Shown here one piece after another: positions 22,549 through 32,131 of a stretch of DNA of 51,918 nt. How positions within the stretch are numbered: the stretch's first letter is position 1; the number at the start of each line of letters is the position of its first letter. Below the pieces are notes generated by a model. The model was not told the DNA's origin. It ran no database searches and worked only from the letters and a program-made list of their open reading frames with translations. The stretch is taken from NCBI GenBank assembly GCA_934572445.1, contig CAKTLD010000001.1, positions 1 through 51,918 on the forward strand. The letters run 5' to 3'. This DNA comes from an uncultured Oscillospiraceae bacterium. Lineage in GTDB: Bacteria > Bacillota > Clostridia > Oscillospirales > Oscillospiraceae. The position numbers were made by a program, and so were the translations under genes.

Positions 22549-24723
22549 TCAGCCGCCGTAGCCCTTCAGGCTGACGCGCGCGGGCACCTCGCCGCGCGTG
22601 GGCAGCGGCGCAGCATCCTCGTCGGTCAGGCCGTAATAGCCGCAGAGCTTGAGCGTCAGCTCCAGCGCATATTCCGACGGCACCCAGATATCCGGATCAT
22701 AGCCGCAGCCCTCGCGGTTGACAAAGTCTTCCAGCGCGGCATGCTGGCCAAAGCCGACATAGTAACCCGTGTTCGGCAGGTAGATCTTGATCTGCACATT
22801 GCTGAACATGCAGCCCCGCGTATTGGTGCCGACGATCAGCACATTCTCCACAGTGCGGTACTCTGTGATGATCGCTTCGCCTGCCGAGCCGGAAAGATAG
22901 TCGGTCAGCACGAACAGTGGGTGTTCGTTGGCCGTCTGTTCCGCCTGCTGGATGGTCCGCTCTCTCGGATATTCCGTCACGTTCCGGCTGATCGGCGAGC
23001 CGAGCAGGCGACCGTCCGCATACTCCATCAGGCGCGAACGAACCTCAAAATCCACCCGCGAGCTGTCAAATTGCAGCATGTCCTTGTTTCCGCTCTCCAT
23101 CGACGCATCGGCATGCCCGAGGAAGCGGTTCATCCAGACCGCGGGGCACTTATCCGACCCGCCGCCGTTGGAGCGGCTGTCGATGATGACATAGTCCTGC
23201 CCCGCAAGCGTTGTGCCGGTCTGCATATAGGCGTTCAGCTCCTTCCGGTACGCGGCGCGCCGCTCGGCGTTCGACGAAAAATAGTCAAATCCGCGAATCT
23301 TGACCACATTGTGCCCGTCAATGTTTTCCGTGGCAAAAATGCGCTCCGGCGCGTCGGATTCGTCCCAGCCCACCGCCTCGGACTTCGTCCAGCGCAGCGT
23401 GAGCGTCCTGCTCGTTTTCCCGTTCGTCAGCGTCAGCGTATGCGGCATATCGCCGTCGCTGCCGGAGAGGAAGCGGTGATAAAAGCCGTACACCAGCTCA
23501 CCGTCGGGCGCGATCGTGACATGGATAAAATCGCTCAGATCGCCACGGTCAAGCGACTGTAAATACCACTTTTCTCCGCCGTCCTGCCGGTAATAGCCCT
23601 TCGTGTCCTCGTAGAGGTACAGACCCTTGACGTAATAGGCCGCATACTCATTCCCCTGGTAGAAACGGCTGTGATTATCGCGGATAAAGCGGTAAGCGTT
23701 CATCAGGATGCGGTCAAACGTCTCGTACGAGATGGTATCGCCCTTGCAGGCGCGGATCGCATCGCGCACCTGTGTGCGCGCGGTCTGGAACGCCGCATCG
23801 CCGAAGTAATAATAGCCGCCGTAGGCCGAGGCAAACACTTTCCACAGATACTCCGCGTCCTCCTCCGCCTGCGCCTTGGTCACGCGCTCGCAGCGTTCCT
23901 TTTCCTGAATGAGCATCGCACACTCCTCGTGCGAGAGCAGTGTGTCATATTCGTGCGAGAGCGAGACCTCGAGCACGCTCTCCGGAATGTCGCTCATCTC
24001 GGTACGGCGCTCCGCATTCACCTGTTCAAGCAGCGATGCGTAGGTGAGCGTCTTTTCCTTCGTCTCGCCGGTGTAAACGCCGAGCTGTGCCTTCACCTGC
24101 GCCAGCAGCGCTGTATCCAGCCCCAGCTTTTGTCCCAGCGTCTGGGCAGTTCCCTTGCAGGTGCAGAGCAGCGCGTCGCAGCTCAGCAGCACCATCTCCG
24201 CGCGGGTAAACGTGCTCAGCGCTGACATGGCCCCCGCCGCCTTGAAGCCGACGCTTTCCGCAAACCGGAAGGGCTCTCGGTAGGAGAAATCCTCCTCCGA
24301 GCTATACCCGAGCGCACGCAGGCAGAACGTGAGGTACTGCCCCGCGGAAACCGCCGCCTCCGAGCCGAACGTCGTATCCGATGTGCCGTTGGTCAGTCCG
24401 CTGCCGTAGGCGTAAGCGACATAGGGCTTCGCCCAGCCTGCAACATCCGTGAACGGATGACTGCCGTCGCCGCTGAGCGCCTCCGCCTCACGGCCAAGGA
24501 TGCGCACGAGCATCGTGACCGCCTGCGCGCGGGTCGCGGTTTTGGAAAGGTCGTAGACCGGCCTGCCGCGCAGATCCGTGCCGGAGCCCTGCAGCAGCCC
24601 CGCTTCATTCAGCGCCTCCGCCAGCTGCTCCACCGTTGTACTACCGCGCGCGGCAGCGGAGACCGTCATCAGCCCCGACAGCAGCGCCAGAACCAGCAGC
24701 AGGGAAAGAAACCTCGTTTTCAT
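22549..24723 (-). CDS. Secreted SLH-domain S41 peptidase
   Basis: A 724-residue exported protein. A signal peptide (MKTRFLSLLLVLALLSGLMTVSA) is followed by SLH-like repeats at about 40-190 (TRAQAVTMLVRIL, HPFTDVAGWAKPYVAYAYGSGLTNG, FTRAEMVLLSCDALL) and a C-terminal S41/TSPc protease domain: VIIDSRSNGGG, then LTDYLSGSAGEAI with the catalytic Ser, and TNTRGCMFSN. S41 enzymes are C-terminal processing or tricorn-like peptidases with a Ser-Lys or Ser-His site. The ATG at 24723 is chosen for its AGGAGG and the signal peptide immediately after it. It probably acts on envelope proteins. Confidence 0.9.
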   Translation of the reverse strand: MKTRFLSLLLVLALLSGLMTVSAAARGSTTVEQLAEALNEAGLLQGSGTDLRGRPVYDLSKTATRAQAVTMLVRILGREAEALSGDGSHPFTDVAGWAKPYVAYAYGSGLTNGTSDTTFGSEAAVSAGQYLTFCLRALGYSSEEDFSYREPFRFAESVGFKAAGAMSALSTFTRAEMVLLSCDALLCTCKGTAQTLGQKLGLDTALLAQVKAQLGVYTGETKEKTLTYASLLEQVNAERRTEMSDIPESVLEVSLSHEYDTLLSHEECAMLIQEKERCERVTKAQAEEDAEYLWKVFASAYGGYYYFGDAAFQTARTQVRDAIRACKGDTISYETFDRILMNAYRFIRDNHSRFYQGNEYAAYYVKGLYLYEDTKGYYRQDGGEKWYLQSLDRGDLSDFIHVTIAPDGELVYGFYHRFLSGSDGDMPHTLTLTNGKTSRTLTLRWTKSEAVGWDESDAPERIFATENIDGHNVVKIRGFDYFSSNAERRAAYRKELNAYMQTGTTLAGQDYVIIDSRSNGGGSDKCPAVWMNRFLGHADASMESGNKDMLQFDSSRVDFEVRSRLMEYADGRLLGSPISRNVTEYPRERTIQQAEQTANEHPLFVLTDYLSGSAGEAIITEYRTVENVLIVGTNTRGCMFSNVQIKIYLPNTGYYVGFGQHAALEDFVNREGCGYDPDIWVPSEYALELTLKLCGYYGLTDEDAAPLPTRGEVPARVSLKGYGG

Positions 24724-24750
24724 CTGAGTCCTCCTGTCCGTTTTGTTCAC

Positions 24751-24779
24751 ATTTTAGCGGATCGCCCCGCAATATGCAA
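24751..24779 (-). promoter_or_regulatory. Promoter of the SLH/S41 gene
   Basis: Minus strand TTGCAT (24779-24774), 17 bases, TAAAAT (24756-24751), followed by the AGGAGG and ATG at 24723. Confidence 0.65.
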
Positions 24780-24818
24780 GCGCATACGCCAAAAATCGGC
24801 CGCGCGGCCCACCGGCAC

Positions 24819-24847
24819 TTGCACGCACGGCGGCCGTCCGCTATAAT
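24819..24847 (+). promoter_or_regulatory. Promoter of the gene at 24880
   Basis: TTGCAC (24819-24824), 17 bases, perfect TATAAT (24842-24847). The ATG lies 32 bases after the -10. Confidence 0.78.
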
Positions 24848-24879
24848 GGTGGCAAACCATCTCTCAGGAGGGCTGCGCC

Positions 24880-25467
24880 ATGCTGTTTTTCGGCAGGAAG
24901 AAAAAAGCGCCGTTTACCCAATCCCCCACCGAGGTGTGGAAAAAGCAGTGGCAGGAGCTCGTTCCTCCGGAATGTCGCGACGTGCCCGTCACGGTGGACG
25001 GCAAGAGCGTCGTTGCCTATGTGCAGATCAACCACTTTGTGATGATGCTGCAGGACGGGCTTTTGATGGAGGGCAGCTTCTTCGACGTCTGCGCGCACTT
25101 TCAGCGCGCCGGCTATCATGTGATCTGGCTGATGCGCTGCACGCAGGACATTGCCAACGGCTATCTGAAGCTGAAAAAAGAGGCCGGAGACGAATGTCTG
25201 TGGAAATGGCGCAAGCCGACAACGAATTTCGGCCGCTGGACCTCGGACAACCGTTATGTGACCATCCTGCTGCAATACAGGCCCGCGCCGGACGGACCGC
25301 TGGAGCATTGCGGTGCGCCCATTCTCCAGCGCGTGCAGTGGGCCGAGAGCAACAACAACGCCAAAATGATCCCCGGCCGCACAGAGTTTGCCACCGTCGC
25401 CTCCCCCGGCACGCCGGCGGAACTGGCGCACTGGCTGCGCGGCGGCTTCAAGTCCTTCGAGCTGTAA
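24880..25467 (+). CDS. Conserved-looking protein of unknown function
   Basis: A 195-residue soluble protein with no family that I recognise. The start has an aggaggg ribosome site and a good promoter. The N-terminus is basic (MLFFGRKKKAPF), there is no signal peptide or membrane segment, and the middle is rich in aromatic residues (CAHFQRAGYHVIWLMRCTQD, ECLWKWRKPTTNFGRWTSDNRYVTILLQYRP), the look of a compact alpha/beta domain. It is monocistronic, between a divergent SLH protease and a weak hairpin terminator. Codon use looks like the neighbours, so it is a real resident gene, but no role can be proposed. Confidence 0.82.
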   Translation: MLFFGRKKKAPFTQSPTEVWKKQWQELVPPECRDVPVTVDGKSVVAYVQINHFVMMLQDGLLMEGSFFDVCAHFQRAGYHVIWLMRCTQDIANGYLKLKKEAGDECLWKWRKPTTNFGRWTSDNRYVTILLQYRPAPDGPLEHCGAPILQRVQWAESNNNAKMIPGRTEFATVASPGTPAELAHWLRGGFKSFEL

Positions 25468-25482
25468 AAACTGCCTCTCATT

Positions 25483-25510
25483 CCGCGAGAACGGTCTGCC
25501 GTTCCCGCGG
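25483..25510 (+). terminator. Weak hairpin terminator
   Basis: CCGCGAGAACGG (25483-25494) pairs with CCGTTCCCGCGG (25499-25510) with one mismatch. Only a short TCTTC follows. Confidence 0.5.
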
Positions 25511-25630
25511 TCTTCGATAGGGCAGATTGACGAAAAGCGCGGGCGGCGCCATAGACGCGCCCTGCGAGGCGATATCCGCTAAGAATGAGTAAAGTCGGGC
25601 TTTATGCAATCCGGCACGTTGACATAACGG

Positions 25631-25660
25631 TGTGGAAAACTCTGTGGAAACTGTGAATAA
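25631..25660. promoter_or_regulatory. Cluster of DnaA-box-like 9-mers
   Basis: TGTGGAAAA (25631-25639), TGTGGAAAC (25643-25651) and TGTGAATAA (25652-25660) differ from the DnaA box TGTGGATAA at one or two positions and have the same orientation. They lie about 220 bases before a type II topoisomerase gene. They may allow DnaA-linked control; an origin is not claimed. The rest of 25511-25788 holds only the repeats listed next. Confidence 0.4.
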
Positions 25661-25724
25661 CTTTGTGACAGCGGCGTTTTTCGCCGGTTGACGCGCTTTT
25701 ATGTCCCACCCGTTCCGGGACGGA

Positions 25725-25745
25725 TACCGGTAGGAATACCGGTAG
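25725..25745. repeat. Two direct TACCGGTAG repeats
   Basis: TACCGGTAG occurs at 25725-25733 and 25737-25745, 12 bases apart. Each contains the palindrome ACCGGT. They lie 44 bases upstream of the -35 of the topoisomerase promoter, where a regulator could bind. Confidence 0.5.
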
Positions 25746-25788
25746 TATGCGGATTCTTTTGCAAAAAGGAAAAATCTGTCCTGGCCAC

Positions 25789-25817
25789 TTGCTATTGTGG
25801 TCAAAAAATCATATAAT
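25789..25817 (+). promoter_or_regulatory. Promoter of the GyrB/ParE-like gene
   Basis: TTGCTA (25789-25794), 17 bases, perfect TATAAT (25812-25817). Confidence 0.72.
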
Positions 25818-25877
25818 GTACTAACTCTTGTGTTTTCACATCAGAATGTAAAATTTCGGCGAAATGGAGACAGCGCA

Positions 25878-27881
<2,004 letters not shown>

Positions 27882-27898
27882 GGAAAGGGGCTCTTTTT

Positions 27899-28180
27899 AT
27901 GGAAGGTATTTTACTTCATGTTCTCTATCGCGGCGAGAAGGCCAGCGCCTTCGCCGAAGAAATGCAGACCGGCGGGCTGCGTGCAGCCGTCCTCGCCGAA
28001 GACGGCTGCCTGCAGTATGATTACTTTCTTCCGCTCGGAGAAGAAAACGCCGTGCTGCTGATCGAGCACTGGCGCGACAGGGCCGCGCTCGATGCGCACA
28101 GCACCGGCAAACCGATGGCGCAACTCAAGGCGCTCAAAGCGCGCTTCGCGCTCGGGACCGCTGTCGAGCGGTTTGAATAA
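27899..28180 (+). CDS. ABM-domain (quinol monooxygenase-like) protein
   Basis: A 93-residue protein with the ferredoxin-like antibiotic biosynthesis monooxygenase fold: an opening strand (GILLHVLYRG), a helix, DGCLQYDYFLPL, then LLIEHWRDRAALDAHSTGKPMAQLKAL, the E-x-W-x-x-x-x-x-x-x-x-H stretch typical of YgiN-like proteins. Family members are dimeric and may oxidise quinols or only bind small molecules. It starts 17 bases after the topoisomerase gene with an aaggaaagggg ribosome site, so the two are cotranscribed, although no functional link is evident. Confidence 0.86.
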   Translation: MEGILLHVLYRGEKASAFAEEMQTGGLRAAVLAEDGCLQYDYFLPLGEENAVLLIEHWRDRAALDAHSTGKPMAQLKALKARFALGTAVERFE

Positions 28181-28190
28181 GGCATTTCAA

Positions 28191-28240
28191 AAAAGAAACG
28201 GGCAGTCCCCTCCAAAAGGGTCCGCCCGTTTCTTCTTTTT
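28191..28240. terminator. Bidirectional terminator
   Basis: AAGAAACGGGC pairs with GCCCGTTTCTT around a 20-base loop, with A and T runs outside. It separates the ABM gene from convergent clpC and touches the clpC stop. Confidence 0.85.
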
Positions 28241-30563
28241 ACAGTTCTGCCGCGCCGCCACGCCCGCTGAATGAGGCCAGCGCCAGCGTGCCGCGTTTTT
28301 GCACGCGCAGCGCTCCCCGCTCCGCGGTGAGCTCCACCGTATCGCCGCGCGCAAGCGCGCCGCTGAGCAGCAGCTCGGCCACGGCGTCCTCCACCTCCGT
28401 GCGGATCAGCCGCCGCAGCGGGCGCGCACCGTAAAGCGGGTCAAAGCCGCGGCGCGCCAGCTCCTCTGCCGCTGCGTCGTCGAAGCGGAGCGTAACGGCG
28501 AGCGTCCCGATCCGCTGTGCCGTCTGCGCGAGCAGCCGCCGCGCGATCTCCTCCATGCTGCGCTCGTTCAGACGGTGAAAAACGATCGTCTCGTCCACGC
28601 GGTTGAGGAATTCCGGTCGGAATGTGCGCTTGAGCTCCGCCGTCACCGCCTCGCGCACGGCCTCGAACTGCGTCTGTTCGTCCTCGCTTTCCCCGTCCGG
28701 AGCAAAGCCGAGGCGCGCGCCCTGCGCGGTGATGGCTTTTGCGCCGATGTTCGAGGTCATCACCACCAGCGTGTTTCTGAAGTCGATCCGGCGGCCCTGC
28801 GCGTCTGTCACCGCGCCGTCCTCCAGAATTTGCAGCAGCAGGTTCCACACGTCCTCGTGCGCCTTTTCGATCTCGTCAAAAAGCACCACGCTGTAGGGCT
28901 TACGGCGCACCTTCTCCGTCAGCTGGCCGCCCTCGTCGCAGCCGACATAGCCCGGCGGTGCGCCGATCAGGCGCGAAACGGTGTGCTTTTCCATATATTC
29001 GCTCATATCGATGCGGAGCATCGCGTCCTCGCTGCCGAACACGCTCTCAGCGAGCGCGCGGCTCAGCTCCGTCTTCCCCACGCCCGTGGGACCGAGAAAA
29101 AGAAACGAGCCCACAGGCCGCTTCGGGTCCCTCACGCCCACGCGGCCCCGCCGCACCGCGCGTGCCACGGCGCGCACCGCCTCATCCTGCCCCACCACGC
29201 GTGCATGCAGCGTGTTCTCCAGCGTCAGCAGGCGCGTTCTTTCGCTCTCGGTCAAGCGCGTGACGGGCACGCCCGTCCAGTCTGACAGCACCGCGGCGAT
29301 GTCCTCCGCCGTCACGCTGTCCCCGCCCGCGCCAAGGCGCACGCGCGAGGCTGCCTCGTCGACCAGGTCGATGGCCTTGTCGGGCAGATAACGCTCGGCA
29401 AGATAGCGCTGCGAGAGCGTGACCGCGGCCTCCAGCGCACCGTCAGTAATGGGCAGGCGGTGGTGCGCCTCATACTTCGGCCGCAGGCCGCGCAGGATGT
29501 CGAGCGCCTGCGCGCGCGTCGGTTCGCCGACCAGTACGCTCTGAAAGCGCCGCTCGAGCGCGGCGTCCTTCTCGATATACCTGTGATACTCCGAAAGCGT
29601 CGTCGCGCCGATGACGCGGATCTCGCCGCGGCCGAGCGCAGGCTTGAGGATGTTCGCCGCATCCACCGCTCCCTCGGCGCTGCCCGCGCCGATGATGGTA
29701 TGCAGTTCGTCGATAAAAAGGATGACATTTCCGTCGCGCCGCACCTCGTCGAGCAGTGCACGGATGCGTTCTTCAAATTCGCCGCGGTACTTCGTCCCTG
29801 CCACCATGCCCGCAAGATCCAGCGCAAGGATGCGCTGGCTCAATAGCTCGACAGGCACATCCGCCTCGGCGATCCGCTCGGCGACGCCCTCGGCAATGGC
29901 TGTTTTGCCCACACCCGGCTCGCCGATGAGCACCGGATTGTTCTTCGTCCGCCGCGTCAGGATGCGGATGGTGCGCGCAAGCTCCTGCTCCCGCCCGATC
30001 ACGGGATCGAGCCGCCCCTCGCGCGCCATCGCCGTCAGGTCGCGCGTGAACTCGGCGAGCTGCTTGCTGCTGCCGCGGCTCTCGCGTCCCAGCGGACGCG
30101 CCTCGCCCATACCGGCCGGACGCGGCTTTCCGCTCATGCGGCGCAGCGTGTCGGCATAGAGCTTCTTCACATCCACCCCTGCGCGGGAAAGCATCCTTAC
30201 CGCTGTATTTCCGCCGTCACGCAGCAGGCCCAGCAGCAGATGTCCCGCCTCGATCTCGCGGCTGAGCGCGCGCTGCGCCTCGCCCGCCGCCAACTCCACC
30301 GCGCAGCGCGCATGGGGCGAAAGCCCCTGTGAGGGGGCCTTTTCCGCCGTGCCGCGCCCAAGCTCACGCGTGATGAGCGTGCAGATCTCATCCTCATCCA
30401 CGCCCGCGTCCCGCAGGGCGCGGCCCGCCGCGCCGCTCTCCTCGCGCAGCATCGCCAGCAGCAAATGCTCGCACCCAACGTATCCATGGCCCAGCTCGCC
30501 CGCCGTTTCCTGCGCGCAGCGCAGCACGCGCTCGGCGTCCGCGCTGAATCTTCTGTCGTTCAT
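28239..30563 (-). CDS. clpC: ClpC-type Clp ATPase lacking the middle domain
   Basis: A 774-residue HSP100 ATPase. Residues 1-145 are the double Clp N-domain. AAA-1 has Walker A GEPGVGKT (214-221) and Walker B ILFIDE (281-286); AAA-2 has Walker A GPTGVGKT (491-498) and Walker B VVLFDEIE. In ClpC of Bacillus, about 60 residues of coiled-coil UVR/M domain lie between DEAASRVRL and VTAEDIA; here only GAGGDS (411-416) is left. That domain docks adaptor MecA and controls hexamer activation. The rest, including ALEN-TLHARVVGQDEAV, is ClpC-like. The ATG at 30563 has GGGGGAG before it. It probably unfolds substrates for ClpP. Confidence 0.9.
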   Translation of the reverse strand: MNDRRFSADAERVLRCAQETAGELGHGYVGCEHLLLAMLREESGAAGRALRDAGVDEDEICTLITRELGRGTAEKAPSQGLSPHARCAVELAAGEAQRALSREIEAGHLLLGLLRDGGNTAVRMLSRAGVDVKKLYADTLRRMSGKPRPAGMGEARPLGRESRGSSKQLAEFTRDLTAMAREGRLDPVIGREQELARTIRILTRRTKNNPVLIGEPGVGKTAIAEGVAERIAEADVPVELLSQRILALDLAGMVAGTKYRGEFEERIRALLDEVRRDGNVILFIDELHTIIGAGSAEGAVDAANILKPALGRGEIRVIGATTLSEYHRYIEKDAALERRFQSVLVGEPTRAQALDILRGLRPKYEAHHRLPITDGALEAAVTLSQRYLAERYLPDKAIDLVDEAASRVRLGAGGDSVTAEDIAAVLSDWTGVPVTRLTESERTRLLTLENTLHARVVGQDEAVRAVARAVRRGRVGVRDPKRPVGSFLFLGPTGVGKTELSRALAESVFGSEDAMLRIDMSEYMEKHTVSRLIGAPPGYVGCDEGGQLTEKVRRKPYSVVLFDEIEKAHEDVWNLLLQILEDGAVTDAQGRRIDFRNTLVVMTSNIGAKAITAQGARLGFAPDGESEDEQTQFEAVREAVTAELKRTFRPEFLNRVDETIVFHRLNERSMEEIARRLLAQTAQRIGTLAVTLRFDDAAAEELARRGFDPLYGARPLRRLIRTEVEDAVAELLLSGALARGDTVELTAERGALRVQKRGTLALASFSGRGGAAEL

Positions 30564-30679
30564 GGTGTTCTCCCCCTTGCCGGAAATTTCGTTTTCGCCC
30601 TCATTTTTTCCTGCTTTGGGGAAAAATAAACCGCGCGCGTTCCGCACAGAAAATTCAAAAATTTCCTGCCCTCCCGCTC

Positions 30680-30707
30680 TTGCATTTTTGGTTTCTCATG
30701 CTATAAT
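30680..30707 (+). promoter_or_regulatory. Promoter of the ferredoxin gene
   Basis: TTGCAT (30680-30685), 16 bases, perfect TATAAT (30702-30707), then GGAGGT and the ATG at 30741. Confidence 0.75.
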
Positions 30708-30740
30708 ATCCCCATCAACTCTTATGGAGGTAATGCAACT

Positions 30741-30911
30741 ATGGCTTATCAGATCGGTTCTGCCTGCGTCAGCTGCGGTGCTTGCGCAGACGCCTGCCCC
30801 GTCGGTGCGATTTCCCAGGGTGATTCCCAGTATCAGATCGACGCGAACGCCTGCCTCGACTGCGGCAGCTGCGCGGATACCTGCCCCAACGGCGCCATTT
30901 CCCAGGGCTAA
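30741..30911 (+). CDS. Small 2[4Fe-4S] ferredoxin
   Basis: A 56-residue clostridial-type ferredoxin beginning MAYQIGSACVSCGACADACP. Two C-x2-C-x2-C-x3-C-P motifs are present (C9, C12, C15, C19 and C38, C41, C44, C48), so it carries two low-potential [4Fe-4S] clusters and shuttles electrons in the cytoplasm, for example between pyruvate:ferredoxin oxidoreductase and the [FeFe] hydrogenase at 41746. The GGAGGT site at 30726-30731 and its own promoter and terminator make it a strongly expressed single gene. Confidence 0.96.
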   Translation: MAYQIGSACVSCGACADACPVGAISQGDSQYQIDANACLDCGSCADTCPNGAISQG

Positions 30912-30922
30912 GGCTACTTAAA

Positions 30923-30957
30923 AAATAAGGACGCGCTTCTGGCGCGTCCTTATTTTT
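30923..30957 (+). terminator. Terminator of the ferredoxin gene
   Basis: AAATAAGGACGCGC pairs with GCGCGTCCTTATTT, followed by TTT. It begins 12 bases after the stop codon. Confidence 0.9.
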
Positions 30958-30980
30958 ATCACTCCCATAGGAGGGCTCCC

Positions 30981-31679
30981 ATGGAAAAGAAGGATCACCT
31001 GTGGCAGGGCGGGCCCTGCTTTTATTATGACAGCACGCTCTTCCCGCCCGGGACGGACAGCTTCGCCCTCGCGTACTTTGCCCGCCCCGCGCGCGGCGAC
31101 CGGGTCTGCGACCTGGGCAGCGGAACAGGTCTGCTCGGAACGCTGCTGCTCGCGCGTGACGATACGCTGCACATCGAAAATGTGGAGCTGGCGGCGCAGG
31201 CGGCCGCGCTCGCACGCAGGGGCTTTGAAGAGAACGGCTGGGCTGCGCGCGCCGTGTTCCGCGTGGGCGATCTGCGCGACGCCGCCTGCCTGCCGGACGC
31301 CGGCAGCGTAGACTATGTGATCTCCAACCCGCCGTACTTTCCCGCGGGCAGCGGGAAGAGTTCCAATGGTGAAGCACGGCAGAACGCGCGCGAGGAAAAA
31401 ACCTGCACGCTCGACGATGTCTGCGCCGCGGCGCGGCGCATCCTGCGCTGGGGCGGGCGCTTCGCGCTCGTCCACCGCACCGGGCGGCTCGCCGACGTGC
31501 TCTGCGCGATGCGCGCCCACGGCTGTGAGCCCAAGCGGCTGCGCTTTCTTGCCAAGGCGGCGGACGCGTCGCCCTCGCTGGTCCTTGTCGAGGGCCGCCG
31601 CGGCGGAAAAAGCGGTCTCACGGTAGAACCGCCGCTCCTGCCCGATTCGCCGGAATGGGATCGGGTATATTTCCGGTAA
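30981..31679 (+). CDS. TrmN6-like tRNA (adenine-N6) methyltransferase
   Basis: A 232-residue class I SAM-dependent methyltransferase. The SAM motif is VCDLGSGTGLLG (42-53) and the N6-adenine catalytic motif is NPPY (116-119, in VISNPPYFP). The order and size match TrmN6/YfiC, which methylates A37 of tRNA-Val; related families also include the methylases of RNA and proteins with NPPY, so the target is inferred. The start follows taggagg by seven bases. It is a single gene followed by a hairpin. Confidence 0.88.
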   Translation: MEKKDHLWQGGPCFYYDSTLFPPGTDSFALAYFARPARGDRVCDLGSGTGLLGTLLLARDDTLHIENVELAAQAAALARRGFEENGWAARAVFRVGDLRDAACLPDAGSVDYVISNPPYFPAGSGKSSNGEARQNAREEKTCTLDDVCAAARRILRWGGRFALVHRTGRLADVLCAMRAHGCEPKRLRFLAKAADASPSLVLVEGRRGGKSGLTVEPPLLPDSPEWDRVYFR

Positions 31680-31686
31680 AAAACAG

Positions 31687-31712
31687 GCGGGCCGCCCGAA
31701 AGAGCGGCCCGC
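31687..31712. terminator. GC hairpin after the methyltransferase gene
   Basis: GCGGGCCGC (31687-31695) pairs with GCGGCCCGC (31704-31712). No T run follows. Confidence 0.5.
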
Positions 31713-31823
31713 AACAGGTTCAGTATAGCAAATTATCGGATATTATTCAAGCTTTGTCGCGAAATTTCTGCATAATCGGAAGTTTATATAAGTTTTAATT
31801 CGCATTTTCATTCATTTCGCCGC

Positions 31824-31852
31824 TTGCAATATGCTCCCTTCTCTGCTATTCT
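31824..31852 (+). promoter_or_regulatory. Promoter of the candidate structured RNA
   Basis: TTGCAA (31824-31829), 17 bases, TATTCT (31847-31852). The region 31713-31823 before it is AT-rich and holds no gene. Confidence 0.6.
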
Positions 31853-31858
31853 TTAGAT

Positions 31859-32125
31859 ACAGAAAGGGTGAGACCAATGTACAGCTGATCCTGAGATGGT
31901 TCCGAACTTATCCATCGCACAGCACTCTCCAATGTCCCGTCATTGACGTTCAGACCACCGCCAGTCGGTGTTCACATAGTACGAGAGTGGAAACCGGAGC
32001 AAAGGGTATTCGGCGCCATGACAGCACCCGAATCAAAAGGAGAACTGAATATGAGAGATCCCAACATCCATCATGACTGACCCTTGATCGCCGCAGAGCT
32101 GCACGATCAAGGGTCAGTCTTTTTT
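31859..32125 (+). ncRNA. Candidate structured RNA of about 265 nt
   Basis: A transcript from the promoter at 31824 would run to a strong terminator at 32075-32125 and meet the convergent acyltransferase gene, so it does not lead into a downstream gene. Complementary pieces predict helices: CACTCTC (31923-31929) with GAGAGTG (31983-31989), enclosing CACCG (31956-31960) with CGGTG (31966-31970); and ATTCGG (32008-32013) with CCGAAT (32028-32033). A ten-codon frame with a nearby aaaaggaga site ends in MRDPNIHHD just at the terminator, so a peptide leader is an alternative. No known RNA family is claimed. Confidence 0.5.
32075..32125 (+). terminator. Strong terminator of the candidate RNA
   Basis: A perfect 16 bp stem (32075-32090 with 32104-32119) followed by TTTTTT. 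Confidence 0.92.
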
Positions 32126-32131
32126 GCTTTT

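Noticed and set aside
25631..25660. Chromosomal origin of replication
   Set aside because: Boxes are imperfect and few, and there is no dnaA, dnaN or AT-rich unwinding element.
31831..32076. 81-codon frame in the candidate RNA region
   Set aside because: It starts before the predicted transcription start, has a poor ribosome site and no family; another frame ending MRDPNIHHD is open but lacks a good start. A protein is not excluded but less likely than an RNA.
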